DNA of 64,000 bases. Origin: Streptomyces cinnabarinus (GTDB lineage: Bacteria > Actinomycetota > Actinomycetes > Streptomycetales > Streptomycetaceae). The DNA is taken from positions 8,618,001-8,682,000 of the forward strand of contig NZ_CP114413.1 in the NCBI RefSeq assembly GCF_027270315.1. Direction: 5' to 3'. Below the pieces are notes generated by a model. The model made no database searches and was not told the DNA's origin. It saw nothing but the letters and a program-made list of their open reading frames with translations. The stretch's first letter is position 1; each line of letters opens with the position of its first letter. A program made the translations under genes and the position numbers. This document shows, piece after piece, positions 42,901-50,219 of this stretch.

Positions 42901-44083
42901 CGGTGCCGCGCCCGACCTCGGTGCGCAGGGAGCCCTCGGGTATCTTCCACAGCTTCTCGACGAAGGCGCGCTCGGCGTCGACCAGGACGGAGCGCTGGCC
43001 GGGCAGACCGGGGCCCATGTAGCCCATCTCGCGGCCGCCCATGGCGTTGGGCTGACCGGTCAGCGAGAAGGGGCCGGAGCCCGGACGACACAGGGCGCCC
43101 GTGGCGAGGTGCAGATTGACCAGGGCGTTGGTGTTCCAGGTGCCGTGGGTGGACTGGTTCAGGCCCATGGTCCAGCAGCTCATCCACTCGCCGGCCGCAC
43201 CGATCCACTCGGCGGCCCGACGGATGTCCGCCTCCGGGATGCCGGTGATCTCCGCGACCTTCTCGGGCGGGTAGTCCGCGAGGAAGTCGGGCATCTCCTG
43301 CCAGCCCTCGGTGAACTCCGCGATGAACTCGGCATCGGTGTGCCCGTTCGCGTGGAGCAGGTGCAGCAGGCCGTTCAGCAGGGCGAGATCGGTGCCGGGC
43401 CTGATCTGGAGGAAGAGGTCGGCCTTGTCGGCGGTGGCGTTGCGGCGCGGGTCGACGACGATGAGCTTGGCGCCCGCCGACTTCACGCGGTCCATCATGC
43501 GCAGGAAGAGGATCGGGTGGCAGTCGGCCATGTTGGCGCCGATCACGAAGAACGCGTCCGCGCGGTCGAAGTCCTGGTAGGAGCCGGGCGGGCCGTCCGC
43601 CCCCAGGGACAGCTTGTAGCCCGAGCCCGCCGATGCCATGCACAGCCGGGAGTTCGACTCGATCTGGTTGGTGCGGACGAAGCCCTTGGCCAGCTTGTTC
43701 GCCAGGTACTGCGCCTCCAGGGACATCTGCCCGGAGACATAGAAGGACAGCGCGTCGGGCCCGTGCTCGTCGAGGATCGCCCGCAGCCGGCCGGCGACCG
43801 AGGCGATCGCCTCGTCGACGTCCGACTCGACCGGCTCCGCACCGCGCTCGGCACGCACGAGAGCCTTCCCGAGCCGTCCGGGCGCGGCCATCATGTCCGC
43901 ACTCGTCGACCCCTTGGTGCACAGCCGCCCGAAGTTGGCGGGGTGCTCCTTGTCACCGGACGCCCTGGCCGCGCGACGACGGCCGTCGATGGGGTCCCGG
44001 ATGATGTCGAGCACGATGCCGCAGCCCACCCCGCAGTACGAGCAGACCGTACGGACGCCGCCGTCCTTCGAGTCAGATGCCAC
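39974..44083 (-). CDS. Assimilatory nitrate reductase fused to a sulfite-reductase-type flavoprotein
   Basis: A 1369-residue single-chain enzyme. The N-terminal two thirds (about 10-720) are a Mo-bis-MGD nitrate reductase: 4Fe-4S ligands C14, C17, C21 and C55, molybdopterin domains, and the molydopterin-binding C-terminal domain. A flavodoxin domain (about 836-980; LLILYASQTGNAEEFA) and an FAD/NADP reductase module (about 1010-1369; RLYSISSSPLAHPNEVRL, VGPGTGVAPFIGF, YVCGDATRM) follow, as in CysJ/P450 reductase. NAD(P)H electrons would pass FAD-FMN-FeS-Mo to nitrate, giving nitrite for nitrogen assimilation in the cytoplasm. GTG 44083 is chosen by GGAG 5 nt upstream. No nitrite reductase or nitrate transporter is adjacent. 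Confidence 0.9.
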   Translation of the reverse strand: MASDSKDGGVRTVCSYCGVGCGIVLDIIRDPIDGRRRAARASGDKEHPANFGRLCTKGSTSADMMAAPGRLGKALVRAERGAEPVESDVDEAIASVAGRLRAILDEHGPDALSFYVSGQMSLEAQYLANKLAKGFVRTNQIESNSRLCMASAGSGYKLSLGADGPPGSYQDFDRADAFFVIGANMADCHPILFLRMMDRVKSAGAKLIVVDPRRNATADKADLFLQIRPGTDLALLNGLLHLLHANGHTDAEFIAEFTEGWQEMPDFLADYPPEKVAEITGIPEADIRRAAEWIGAAGEWMSCWTMGLNQSTHGTWNTNALVNLHLATGALCRPGSGPFSLTGQPNAMGGREMGYMGPGLPGQRSVLVDAERAFVEKLWKIPEGSLRTEVGRGTVEMFEQMAAGDIKACWIICTNPVASVANRKNVIAGLEAAELVIAQDVFAETETNAYADVVLPATLWAESDGVMINSERNLTLAQGVVDAPGQALPDWQLIARVACEMGFAESFTYACAEEVFEELKQAWNPKTGWDLRGVTYDRLRTTPVQWPAPSVDGPDHNPIRYLNDGVSQALLEREDGTCPRLVFPTASGRAQFFARPHLPAAELPDDDYPFVLNTGRLQHQWHTMTKTGKVAKLNKLNPGPFVEVHPDDAGALGVSEGDHLEVASRRGRAVLPAVVTDRVRPGTCFAPFHWNDLFGEYLSINAVTSDAIDPISFQPELKVCAVALARTAVPVPETPTVAPTPWPVPAGPTDSPVHVLATLFGIGDYAPRILAEPEREYLSGYLSALTVAPPDGRVPVLPPSAPFSRENALWVDGVLAGMFSRADGPTIAAPAAVPTRRLLILYASQTGNAEEFAATAAGRLAESGRAVELLPMAEVSPAHLTADTDVLIVTSTFGDGDAPDNGADFWQLLCAPDAGRLEGIRYAVLAFGDSSYDDFCGHGRRLDERLDALGATRLLPRTDCEPDFEDDAEDWLGQVVTALATADRPQPATRTAPTTPAPTKASPFATLLVGNRLLSLPGSQKEVRQFAFDTRDGELAYDAGDALGVWPTNGAPLVAEWLALTGLDPDEAIDLGDGTPLPLEEALRTRLDIARITTDLLRFVTDRTGNHDLKRLLRPDNKDTLAQWSWGRQAADVIAEFPVRAPVQEWAGVLKRLQPRLYSISSSPLAHPNEVRLTVSVVRYSNALGRDRMGVCSTYLSDHADDGPVQVFVQRSPHFRPPADSATPMIMVGPGTGVAPFIGFLQEREARGHTGPNWLFFGEQRQATDFYYERELAAYRASGHLDRLDLAFSRDQRNKVYVQDRMREHGPRLWQWLQDGAHFYVCGDATRMAKDVDEALKDIATTHGGLSPDEAAAYVRRLAADKRYVRDVY

Positions 44084-44171
44084 CGATACTCCACCCCGTC
44101 GCGCTGGTGCTGCCCGAGCCGGTGCGCCCGTCCATGGCACCGACCCACGATCATCACCGTAAGAAGATCGA

Positions 44172-44210
44172 ATTTCCGACCCGTCACACGTCGGGAGTGC
44201 GGGGGGTTAC
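44172..44210 (-). promoter_or_regulatory. Possible GlnR box before the nitrate reductase gene
   Basis: Reading the minus strand, GTAAC-n6-CACTC lies next to GTGAC-n6-GAAAT. The second pair fits the GlnR half-site pattern gTnAC-n6-GaAAC except for the last base, and the first keeps only GTAAC. It lies about 90-130 bp upstream of the nitrate reductase start, where nitrogen control is expected. Spacing between the pairs is 7 rather than 6 bp, so this is tentative. Confidence 0.35.
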
Positions 44211-44221
44211 ACCCCACGCAC
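44197..44221. terminator. Terminator hairpin after the enolase gene
   Basis: GTGCGGGGGGT at 44197-44207 pairs with ACCCCACGCAC at 44211-44221 (10 of 11 positions) around a 3-nt loop. It lies 60 bp past the enolase stop and upstream of the nitrate reductase gene, so it probably ends enolase transcription. It overlaps the possible GlnR box. Confidence 0.55.
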
Positions 44222-44281
44222 ACACCACGGCGGCGTCGTGTGAGGCGGGGAGGCGGAGCGCCCGGGACACGTCCGGCCTGG

Positions 44282-45565
44282 TCAGCGGCGGAGCCCCAGC
44301 GCTTCCCCGCCCGCGTACCGGGCCTGCGCCCCGAGCTCCTCCTCGATGCGGACGAGCTGGTTGTACTTGGCGGTGCGGTCGGAGCGGGACAGCGAGCCGG
44401 TCTTGATCTGGCCGCAGCCGGTGGCGACGGCGAGGTCGGCGATGGTGGTGTCCTCGGTCTCACCGGAGCGGTGGGACATCACGACCGTGTATCCCGCGCG
44501 GTGCGCGGTGGCGACTGTGGCCAGCGTCTCGGTGAGGGTCCCGATCTGATTGACCTTCACCAGGATCGAGTTGGCGATCCCGTCGCGGATCCCGGCGCTC
44601 AACAGCGCCTCGTTGGTGCAGAAGACGTCGTCACCGGTGAGCTGGCAGCGATCGCCGAGCCGGGCGGTCAGCGCGCGCCATCCCTCGTGGTCGTCCTCGG
44701 CCATCGGGTCCTCGATGGAGGCCACGGGGTAGCGGTCGACCAACGTGGCCAGGTAGTCGGCGTGTTCGGCAGGAGTGCGGCGTACACCCTCGCCCGCGTA
44801 GTCGTAGACGCCATCGCGGAAGAACTCCGACGTGGCCGGGTCCATGACCAGAGTGATGTCGGTGCCGGGCTTGTACCCGCTCTGCTCGATGGCGCGGACG
44901 ACGAAGTCCAGGGCCTCGTCCGCGGTGCGCAGGTCGGGTGCGAAGCCGCCCTCGTCGCCGACGTTGACGCTGTGGCCGGCGGCGACGAGGCTGCCGCGCA
45001 GAGTGTGGAAGACCTCCGAGCCCATGCGGACCGCCTCGGCGAAGGAGGTGGCGCCGATGGGGGCGATCATGAACTCCTGGAAGTCCAGCGGATTGTCGGC
45101 GTGGGCGCCGCCGTTGACGATGTTCATCATCGGCACCGGCAGCAGCCGGGCGTCGATGCCGCCGATGTAGCGGTACAGCGAGAGCCGGTGGGCGGCCGCC
45201 GCGGCTTTGGCGGTGGCCAGGGAGACGCCGAGCAGGGCATTGGCGCCGAGTCGGGACTTGGTGTCGCTGCCGTCCAGCTCGATCATCGTGTAGTCGACGG
45301 TCGCCTGGTCCTCGGCGTGCAGTCCGATCACGGCGTCGGCGATGCTCTCGTTCACGGCGTCGACCGCGCGTCGAACTCCCTTGCCGTGGTAGCGGGTCGG
45401 GTCGCCGTCACGGAGTTCCACCGCCTCGCGCGCGCCGGTGGAGGCGCCCGAGGGGACGGCCGCGCGGCCGAGTGATCCGTCCTTGAGCTCTACGTCGACC
45501 TCGACGGTGGGATTGCCCCGGCTGTCGATGATCTCCCGTGCGACGACCCGGCTGATGGCGGTCAC
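44282..45565 (-). CDS. eno: Enolase (phosphopyruvate hydratase), probable second copy
   Basis: A 427-residue enolase, converting 2-phosphoglycerate to phosphoenolpyruvate. It begins AISRVVAREIIDSRGNPTVE and has GASTGAREAVELRDGD, the QEFMIAP region, metal ligands (LVMDPATSEF, SIEDPMAEDD, LTGDDVF), the Lys of ILVKVNQIGTL and the loop SHRSGETEDT. GTG 45565 has GAGGAG upstream. The context (redox regulator, nitrate reductase) is unlike the housekeeping eno next to cell-division genes, so this is probably a paralogue for special conditions. It is divergent from the HxlR-peroxiredoxin fusion and may be controlled by it. Confidence 0.93.
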   Translation of the reverse strand: MTAISRVVAREIIDSRGNPTVEVDVELKDGSLGRAAVPSGASTGAREAVELRDGDPTRYHGKGVRRAVDAVNESIADAVIGLHAEDQATVDYTMIELDGSDTKSRLGANALLGVSLATAKAAAAAHRLSLYRYIGGIDARLLPVPMMNIVNGGAHADNPLDFQEFMIAPIGATSFAEAVRMGSEVFHTLRGSLVAAGHSVNVGDEGGFAPDLRTADEALDFVVRAIEQSGYKPGTDITLVMDPATSEFFRDGVYDYAGEGVRRTPAEHADYLATLVDRYPVASIEDPMAEDDHEGWRALTARLGDRCQLTGDDVFCTNEALLSAGIRDGIANSILVKVNQIGTLTETLATVATAHRAGYTVVMSHRSGETEDTTIADLAVATGCGQIKTGSLSRSDRTAKYNQLVRIEEELGAQARYAGGEALGLRR

Positions 45566-45623
45566 GGTGCAGCTCCTCACGCAGGGCCCGCGCAGGGCGG
45601 GCGATAGGTTTCGCTCGGATCGG

Positions 45624-45668
45624 GTAAGTTTCATCAGGAAACAAAGTGAGTCCCGAAAAGGAACTTAC
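45624..45668. promoter_or_regulatory. Nested inverted repeats before the HxlR-peroxiredoxin gene
   Basis: A perfect dyad GTTTC-ATCAG-GAAAC lies at 45628-45642. An outer pair, GTAAGTT (45624-45630) and AACTTAC (45662-45668), is also perfect. They fill the 112-bp region between the divergent enolase and HxlR-type genes. HxlR proteins bind such repeats, so autoregulation and control of eno are likely. Confidence 0.55.
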
Positions 45669-45677
45669 TATGGGCGC

Positions 45678-46577
45678 ATGAGGATGCACAACGCCGACGA
45701 GAACTGCGGCATCGCCCAGGCCGCCATGGTGCTGGGGGACTGGTGGAACGTGCTGGTGCTGCGCGAAGTCGCCCGCGGACACGTCCGGTTCGACGCCTTG
45801 GCCGCGGAGATCGGCCTGTCCCGCAAGGTCCTCAGCGAGCGGCTCGGCCGCCTCGTCGCGAGCGGGGTGCTGAACCGCAGCCTCTATCAACGGCGTCCGG
45901 TGCGCTACGAGTACCTGCTCACCGACGCCGGTGCGGCCCTGCTGCCCCTGCTCGTCGCCATGCAGGACTGGGGTGACCGGTGGGTCCTGGGTGACGGAAG
46001 TCTCACCGCGACAGCCGACGCCGAGAGCGCCGAGCACGCCCGCGTCCACGCCCTGGTCGGCACGCGCCTCCCGGACGGTCCTGAACTGCCCGGCGGGCAG
46101 GGTGCCGACCTGCCGCTCGTCGCACCGGACAGTGCCGCGACCGTGCTGTTCACCTACCCCGGCACGGGAGACGAATGGGGTCCGATCCCCGGAGCGGCGG
46201 GCTGCACCCTGGAACACCGCCTCTTCCGGGACGCCTGGCCCGAGTTCCAGCGAGCAGGCGTGGACGTACGCGGCATCAGTACTCAGCTGATCCATGAGCA
46301 ACAGGAGTTCGCCCGGGCGGAGGAACTGCCGTACCCACTCCTCTCCGACGCCGCCCATCAACTGGCCGCGGCCCTGCGGCTGCCGGTGTTCCGCGGCGCG
46401 GGCCGACTGCGCCACAAGCGCCTGATGCTGATCGTCGACGCCGAACGGACCGTCCAGCACACACTGTTCCCGGTCGAGGACATCCCGCACGCCGTCGCCC
46501 AGAGCCTCCGGCTCGCCGCGGGCTGCGCCCGCACGGCGGCAGTCCGTCCCGATCCGCCGTCCCGCAGCGCCCACTGA
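45678..46577 (+). CDS. HxlR-family regulator fused to a peroxiredoxin domain
   Basis: A 299-residue fusion. The HxlR winged helix (about 8-105) has the conserved redox Cys C10 in ADENCGIAQA, WWNVLVLREVARG and GLSRKVLSERLGRLV. After a linker, a redoxin/peroxiredoxin domain (about 130-290) keeps the strand LFTYPGTGDEW and the peroxidatic site IPGAAGCTLEHRLFRDA with C176. Peroxide reacting at C176 could be relayed to DNA binding through C10 or a disulfide. ATG 45678 is the start; two earlier start codons do not fit the domain. Divergent from eno and followed by a PdxH-like gene. Confidence 0.88.
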   Translation: MRMHNADENCGIAQAAMVLGDWWNVLVLREVARGHVRFDALAAEIGLSRKVLSERLGRLVASGVLNRSLYQRRPVRYEYLLTDAGAALLPLLVAMQDWGDRWVLGDGSLTATADAESAEHARVHALVGTRLPDGPELPGGQGADLPLVAPDSAATVLFTYPGTGDEWGPIPGAAGCTLEHRLFRDAWPEFQRAGVDVRGISTQLIHEQQEFARAEELPYPLLSDAAHQLAAALRLPVFRGAGRLRHKRLMLIVDAERTVQHTLFPVEDIPHAVAQSLRLAAGCARTAAVRPDPPSRSAH

Positions 46578-46586
46578 GGAGAACTC

Positions 46587-47270
46587 ATGGATCCCCAAGG
46601 TGCCCAGCAGCCGATGAGTGTGCGGGACTGGCTGCGGAGCCTGGAGGTGTTCGCCGGGCCGTCGGCGGAGTTCGATCCCGCCGACGCACCGGCGGAACCG
46701 GTCGAACTGTTCCTCGGCTGGCTGCGCGAGGCGGTCGCCGCGGGTGTGCCCGACGCCCACGCCATGACCTTGTCGACCGTCGGCGAGGACGGCGGCCCGG
46801 ACGCCCGAGTGCTCATCCTGAAGAACGTGGACGACGACGGCTGGCAGTTCGCCGTCCACGCCCACAGCCCCAAGGGCCTTCAGCTGGCCGGTCGGCCGCG
46901 CGCGGCGCTTACCTTCTACTGGTCCCAGCAGGGACGACAGATACGAGTGCGGGGCACCGTCGAACCCGCGTCCCCCGAGCGGAGCGCAGCCGACCTGCTG
47001 GCCCGGTCGCCCTCGGCGCGCGCCGAGGTGCTCCTGGGCTGTCAGAGCCGGCACCTGCACAGCGCCGAGGAGCGTGAGTCGGCGTTTCGCGCGGCGCTGG
47101 CCCGGATCGAGTCCCAGCCCGACCTGGTCAGCCCCGAGTGGACACTGCACACCCTCGTCCCGACGGCCGTCGAGTTCTGGCAGGCGGACAAGGACCGCCT
47201 GCACACTCGGCTGCGCTACGAACGCTCCCACCGCACCGGCCCGTGGGAGCGCCACATGCTGTGGCCGTAG
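46587..47270 (+). CDS. Pyridoxamine 5'-phosphate oxidase-family flavoprotein (PdxH-like)
   Basis: A 227-residue FMN split-barrel enzyme. DAHAMTLSTVGEDGGPDARVLILKNVDDDG, split here as AMTLSTVGEDGGPDARVLIL and what follows, and FYWSQQGRQIRVRGTVEPA match the PdxH FMN site. The C-terminal dimer tail (FWQADKDRLHTRLRYER) replaces the usual FWQGRPxRLHDR form. It would oxidise pyridoxine/pyridoxamine phosphate to PLP or a related compound. GAGGAG precedes ATG 46587, 9 bp after the fusion gene, so they are cotranscribed and the gene may belong to an oxidative response. Confidence 0.83.
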   Translation: MDPQGAQQPMSVRDWLRSLEVFAGPSAEFDPADAPAEPVELFLGWLREAVAAGVPDAHAMTLSTVGEDGGPDARVLILKNVDDDGWQFAVHAHSPKGLQLAGRPRAALTFYWSQQGRQIRVRGTVEPASPERSAADLLARSPSARAEVLLGCQSRHLHSAEERESAFRAALARIESQPDLVSPEWTLHTLVPTAVEFWQADKDRLHTRLRYERSHRTGPWERHMLWP

Positions 47271-47290
47271 CCGGTGACCGGTCCTACGGC
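47264..47290. terminator. Bidirectional terminator over two stops
   Basis: GCCGTAG (47264-47270) pairs with CTACGGC (47284-47290) and the stem is extended inward by CCGGT/ACCGG. It includes the stop codons of both the PdxH-like gene and modA, separated by 13 bp. Confidence 0.6.
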
Positions 47291-48117
47291 TTGAGGAATC
47301 CGGCCTCGGTCAGGACCCGCTGCCCTTCCGCGGACTGGACGAGGGTGATGAACGCCTTGGCGGCGTCGGTGTTCTGCGCGTCCTTGAGCAGGGCGATCGG
47401 GTAGTCGTTGATGGCGTCGGCCGACTCGGGGAAGTCCACGCCCTCCACCTTGTCACCGGCGGCCTTCACATCGGTCTTGTAGACGACCGCGGCATCCGCC
47501 TCCTTGAGCTCGACCTTGGTCAGCGCGGCCTTGACGTCCTGCTCGTAGGAGACCGGCGTGAGCTTGAGGTCACTGGCTTCCAGGGCCTTCTGCGCGGCGG
47601 CGCCGCAGGGCACCTCCTCGTCGCAGAGCACGACCTTCAGGGAGGACTTCGTGAGGTCCTTCAGGGAGGCGATCTCGTCCGGGTTGCCCGGCAGGGTGGC
47701 GATCTCCAGCTGGTTGCGTACGAACGTCGCGGGCGTCCCCGAGGCGTCCCCGGCATCCGTGACGATCTTCATCGTCTTGGGGCTGGCGGAGGCGAAGACA
47801 TCCGCCGGGGCGCCCCCGGTGATGCTCGCGGCCAGCGAGTCGCTGCCACCGAAGCTGAAGACGACCTTCGTGCCCGGGTTCTCCCGCTCGAACTGCTTGC
47901 CCAGCTTCTCGAAGCTCTCCTTCAGGGAGGCGGCGGCGAACACGGTCACCGTGCCGGAGAGCTTGCCCTTGTCGGAGGCCGACTCGGAGGTGTCCGAACC
48001 GGACGAGTCCGAGTCGGACGAGCAGGCGCTCAACGCCAGCAGGGCGACTGCGCTCGCACCGCTCACCCACTGTCTCCGGTGGGTGTGACGGGTCCGGCGC
48101 ACGGTAGAGGTCGACAC
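47284..48117 (-). CDS. modA: Molybdate ABC transporter substrate-binding lipoprotein
   Basis: A 277-residue lipoprotein with a Tat/Sec-like basic start and lipobox LSAC (C32). The mature part is ModA: VTVFAAASLKESFEKLGKQF, FSFGGSDSLAASI, GAPADVFASAS, then DAAVVYKTDVKAA. It captures molybdate (or tungstate) outside the membrane. Normally modB and modC follow; here the gene ends in a terminator facing PdxH, so permease and ATPase genes are absent. It lies near molybdoenzymes (nitrate reductase and a small Moco protein). A broken HTH/TOBE regulator gene lies upstream. Confidence 0.92.
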   Translation of the reverse strand: MSTSTVRRTRHTHRRQWVSGASAVALLALSACSSDSDSSGSDTSESASDKGKLSGTVTVFAAASLKESFEKLGKQFERENPGTKVVFSFGGSDSLAASITGGAPADVFASASPKTMKIVTDAGDASGTPATFVRNQLEIATLPGNPDEIASLKDLTKSSLKVVLCDEEVPCGAAAQKALEASDLKLTPVSYEQDVKAALTKVELKEADAAVVYKTDVKAAGDKVEGVDFPESADAINDYPIALLKDAQNTDAAKAFITLVQSAEGQRVLTEAGFLKP

Positions 48118-48145
48118 GGATGTACTCCTTCTTGGGAAACGCTTC

Positions 48146-48418
48146 TCAAGGTCTTTCGATGACGACGTTGGTCGACTTGATCACTGCGATCGCCGGTACG
48201 CCGGGCCGGTCAGGCGGTTGCGGGCCGAGGAGCCGGGGTTCTCCCGGTCCGGGCGGTGCACCTGCCGGGCGAAGTCCGCCAGGGCGGCTCCGGGCATGAC
48301 GCGGCGGCCGGAGTCGTCGCGTTTCGGCGTGCAGTTTCCCGCCGTCCACCCGACGCCTCATCGTGTCCGCGCTGACGCCCAGTAAGGCGGCTGCTTCACC
48401 GATCCGGTAGGTGTGCAT
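48146..48418 (-). pseudogene. Decayed HTH/TOBE molybdate-binding regulator
   Basis: The start (ATG 48418) reads MHTYRIGEAAALLGVSADTM, the helix-turn-helix of actinobacterial ModE-like TOBE proteins. After GKLHA the reading frame is lost; the expected continuation KRDDSGRRVMPGAALADFAR and then SSARNRLTG lies in the next frame. Most of the TOBE domain is missing, yet its closing strand AIAVIKSTNVVIERP reappears in the first frame before the TGA at 48146-48148. So there is one frameshift near residue 33 and an internal deletion of roughly 45-50 codons. It lies between modA and the Moco gene, the usual site of this regulator. Confidence 0.75.
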
Positions 48419-48556
48419 ACGCTGAGCATACTGCCGCACCTGCGAGGTTAATGTCCCCTGGTGCATCGCATGAGCAGCCTTGTGGCTTTCTACGGGTGGT
48501 ATCTGCGTTTGTGCGGCTGGCCGGTTCGGGTACGGTCACCGGGGAGGTGGTAGCCC

Positions 48557-49039
48557 GTGAGTCAGTCCCTCGCAGGTGCCCGTACGGCCGCCGTTCCGAT
48601 GGCGGAGGTGGTGCTCTCCGGTGATCTGGGCCGGCCGTCCCGGCTGACCGTGCCCGATCTGCTGGCCTGGCCTCAGTGCGGGGCGGAGGTCAGTTTCGAG
48701 TGCGCCACGAGCGGGGTGCAGCGGCACCGCTTCACCGGGCCTCTGCTGTACGACGTGCTGTCCGCCGCCGAGCCGGGTTTCGACCCCGCCCGGCGCAAGG
48801 ACCGGCTGCGCTTCCTGATCGCCGTGACCGGAGCGGACGGCCATCACACGCTGCTGTCCTGGGCGGAGATCGACCCGGACTTCGGGCGGGCTCCCGTGCT
48901 GCTGGCGGTCACCCTCGACGACAACCCGCTGGACCGGGCCGGACCCCAGCTCGTGCTGCCGCAGGACCGCTGCGGGGCCCGGTACATCAGCGGGATCACC
49001 GCGGTACGCGTGGACGGCGGATACCCCGCATGGGCGTGA
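48557..49039 (+). CDS. Small molybdopterin-dependent oxidoreductase-domain protein
   Basis: A 160-residue protein made of little more than the sulfite-oxidase-type Moco fold (about 25-158): LTVPDLLAWPQCGAEVSFECATSG, with the Cys in FECATSG at the position of the Mo-ligand Cys, and QDRCGARYISGITAVRV at the end. GGGGAGG precedes GTG 48557. It has no signal, heme or dimerisation domain, so it is a minimal form whose electron partner is unknown. It is followed after 13 bp by a methyltransferase fusion. Confidence 0.8.
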   Translation: MSQSLAGARTAAVPMAEVVLSGDLGRPSRLTVPDLLAWPQCGAEVSFECATSGVQRHRFTGPLLYDVLSAAEPGFDPARRKDRLRFLIAVTGADGHHTLLSWAEIDPDFGRAPVLLAVTLDDNPLDRAGPQLVLPQDRCGARYISGITAVRVDGGYPAWA

Positions 49040-49052
49040 GGAGAGGCGACGA

Positions 49053-50168
49053 GTGAGCACGGCTTCCACCACGCACCTCCTGGTGGTCGAACTCGCGCCG
49101 CGGGAAGGGCCGTTCGACCCGGGTGCGGAGCTGCGGGTACGGATGTGTCGCACGTGGGCGGGTGACCCGGTCCCCGCCGCCTTGGGGGACGCCGCCGGGC
49201 TGGTGGTGATGGGCGAGACCGCGTCGACGCGAGAGAAGGTTCCCGTTCGTCCGGCGGAACTCACGCTGCTGCGTACGGCGTTGGAGGCCGAGGTCCCCGT
49301 CCTCGGGGTCGGCGAAGGCGCTGAGCTCCTCACCCGGGCGGCCGGCGGCGAGGCCCGGCCTGGAGCCGTGGCGGCCGCGTGGAACGATCCGCTGTTCGCC
49401 GGTGTCCCCGACGCCTGGCGCGTGCCCCACGGAAGCAGCGACAACCTCGGCTTGCGGGCGTTCCGGATCGGCGGCTCGGCCTGGGGGATTGAGTTCCGTG
49501 CGGAGACGGCCGACGCCGTCACCTCACCCGCTGACGCGGTCTTGCCCCGCTTCGCGGCGCTCGTCGCCAGTCGTGCGGCACGCAGCGCGACCCGCACGTT
49601 CTTCACGCCCAAGGCGGCGGCCTGGGAGGAGCGCTTCGCCGTCGACGGCCCCCGGTACGCGGCCGCCGTCGCCCGGATGGGCCTGTGTCCCGGCCAACGG
49701 GCCCTGGACGTGGGCTGCGGAAGCGGACGCGCGCTGCCCGCACTTCGGACGGAAGTCGGCGCCGAGGGGCTGGTGCTGGGAGTGGAACTGACCCCGGCGA
49801 TGCTCACTGCCACGGCGAAAGAGGGCCGCTCGGGTCTCGCCCGGCTCCTCATGGCCGACGCCTGCCGACTGCCCCTGGCGGCCGGGGCGGTGGACGGTGT
49901 CTTCAGCGCGGGCCTGATCAACCATGTGCCGGACCCGGCCCAGGCGTTGGGCGAATGGGCGAGGGTGACCGCGCGGGACGGAGTGCTGCTGCTCTATCAC
50001 CCCTCGGGCCGCGCCGAACGCGCCGCCCGCCATGGCCGCCCCCTCGACCCGAGTGACCCGCTGGCCGAGGAGAACCTGCGCCCGGCGCTGCACGCCGCCG
50101 GCTGGTCCCTCGCCTGCTGCGAGGACGCCCGGAGCCATTTCCTGGCGCGGGCGGTCCGAGTGACCTGA
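49053..50168 (+). CDS. Methyltransferase with degenerate class I glutamine amidotransferase domain
   Basis: A 371-residue fusion. Residues 8-170 follow the GMP-synthase-like amidotransferase fold (GLVVMGETASTRE, VPVLGVGEGAELLTRAAGG, DPLFAGVPDAWRV). The catalytic Cys is replaced by Gly (G87 in LGVGEG) and the catalytic His by Arg (R149 in EFRAE), so it cannot release ammonia. The second half (about 205-371) is a class I SAM methyltransferase with ALDVGCGSGRALPAL and LPLAAGAVDGVFSAGLINHV. The dead domain may act as a binding or regulatory part. GAGGAGAGG precedes GTG 49053; coupled to the Moco gene. Confidence 0.85.
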   Translation: MSTASTTHLLVVELAPREGPFDPGAELRVRMCRTWAGDPVPAALGDAAGLVVMGETASTREKVPVRPAELTLLRTALEAEVPVLGVGEGAELLTRAAGGEARPGAVAAAWNDPLFAGVPDAWRVPHGSSDNLGLRAFRIGGSAWGIEFRAETADAVTSPADAVLPRFAALVASRAARSATRTFFTPKAAAWEERFAVDGPRYAAAVARMGLCPGQRALDVGCGSGRALPALRTEVGAEGLVLGVELTPAMLTATAKEGRSGLARLLMADACRLPLAAGAVDGVFSAGLINHVPDPAQALGEWARVTARDGVLLLYHPSGRAERAARHGRPLDPSDPLAEENLRPALHAAGWSLACCEDARSHFLARAVRVT

Positions 50169-50219
50169 ACGAGGGTTCCTGGTTGCGGCTAAATGATCTA
50201 GAAACATAGGGTATGTCCC

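Noticed and set aside
42017..45475. Long plus-strand open frame over nitrate reductase and enolase
   Set aside because: Antisense shadow of two strongly conserved genes; composition is typical of frame shadows.
48421..48556. Molybdenum cofactor riboswitch
   Set aside because: The 136-bp gap shows no extended conserved hairpin set that could be recognised by eye; only the start sites of divergent genes are supported.
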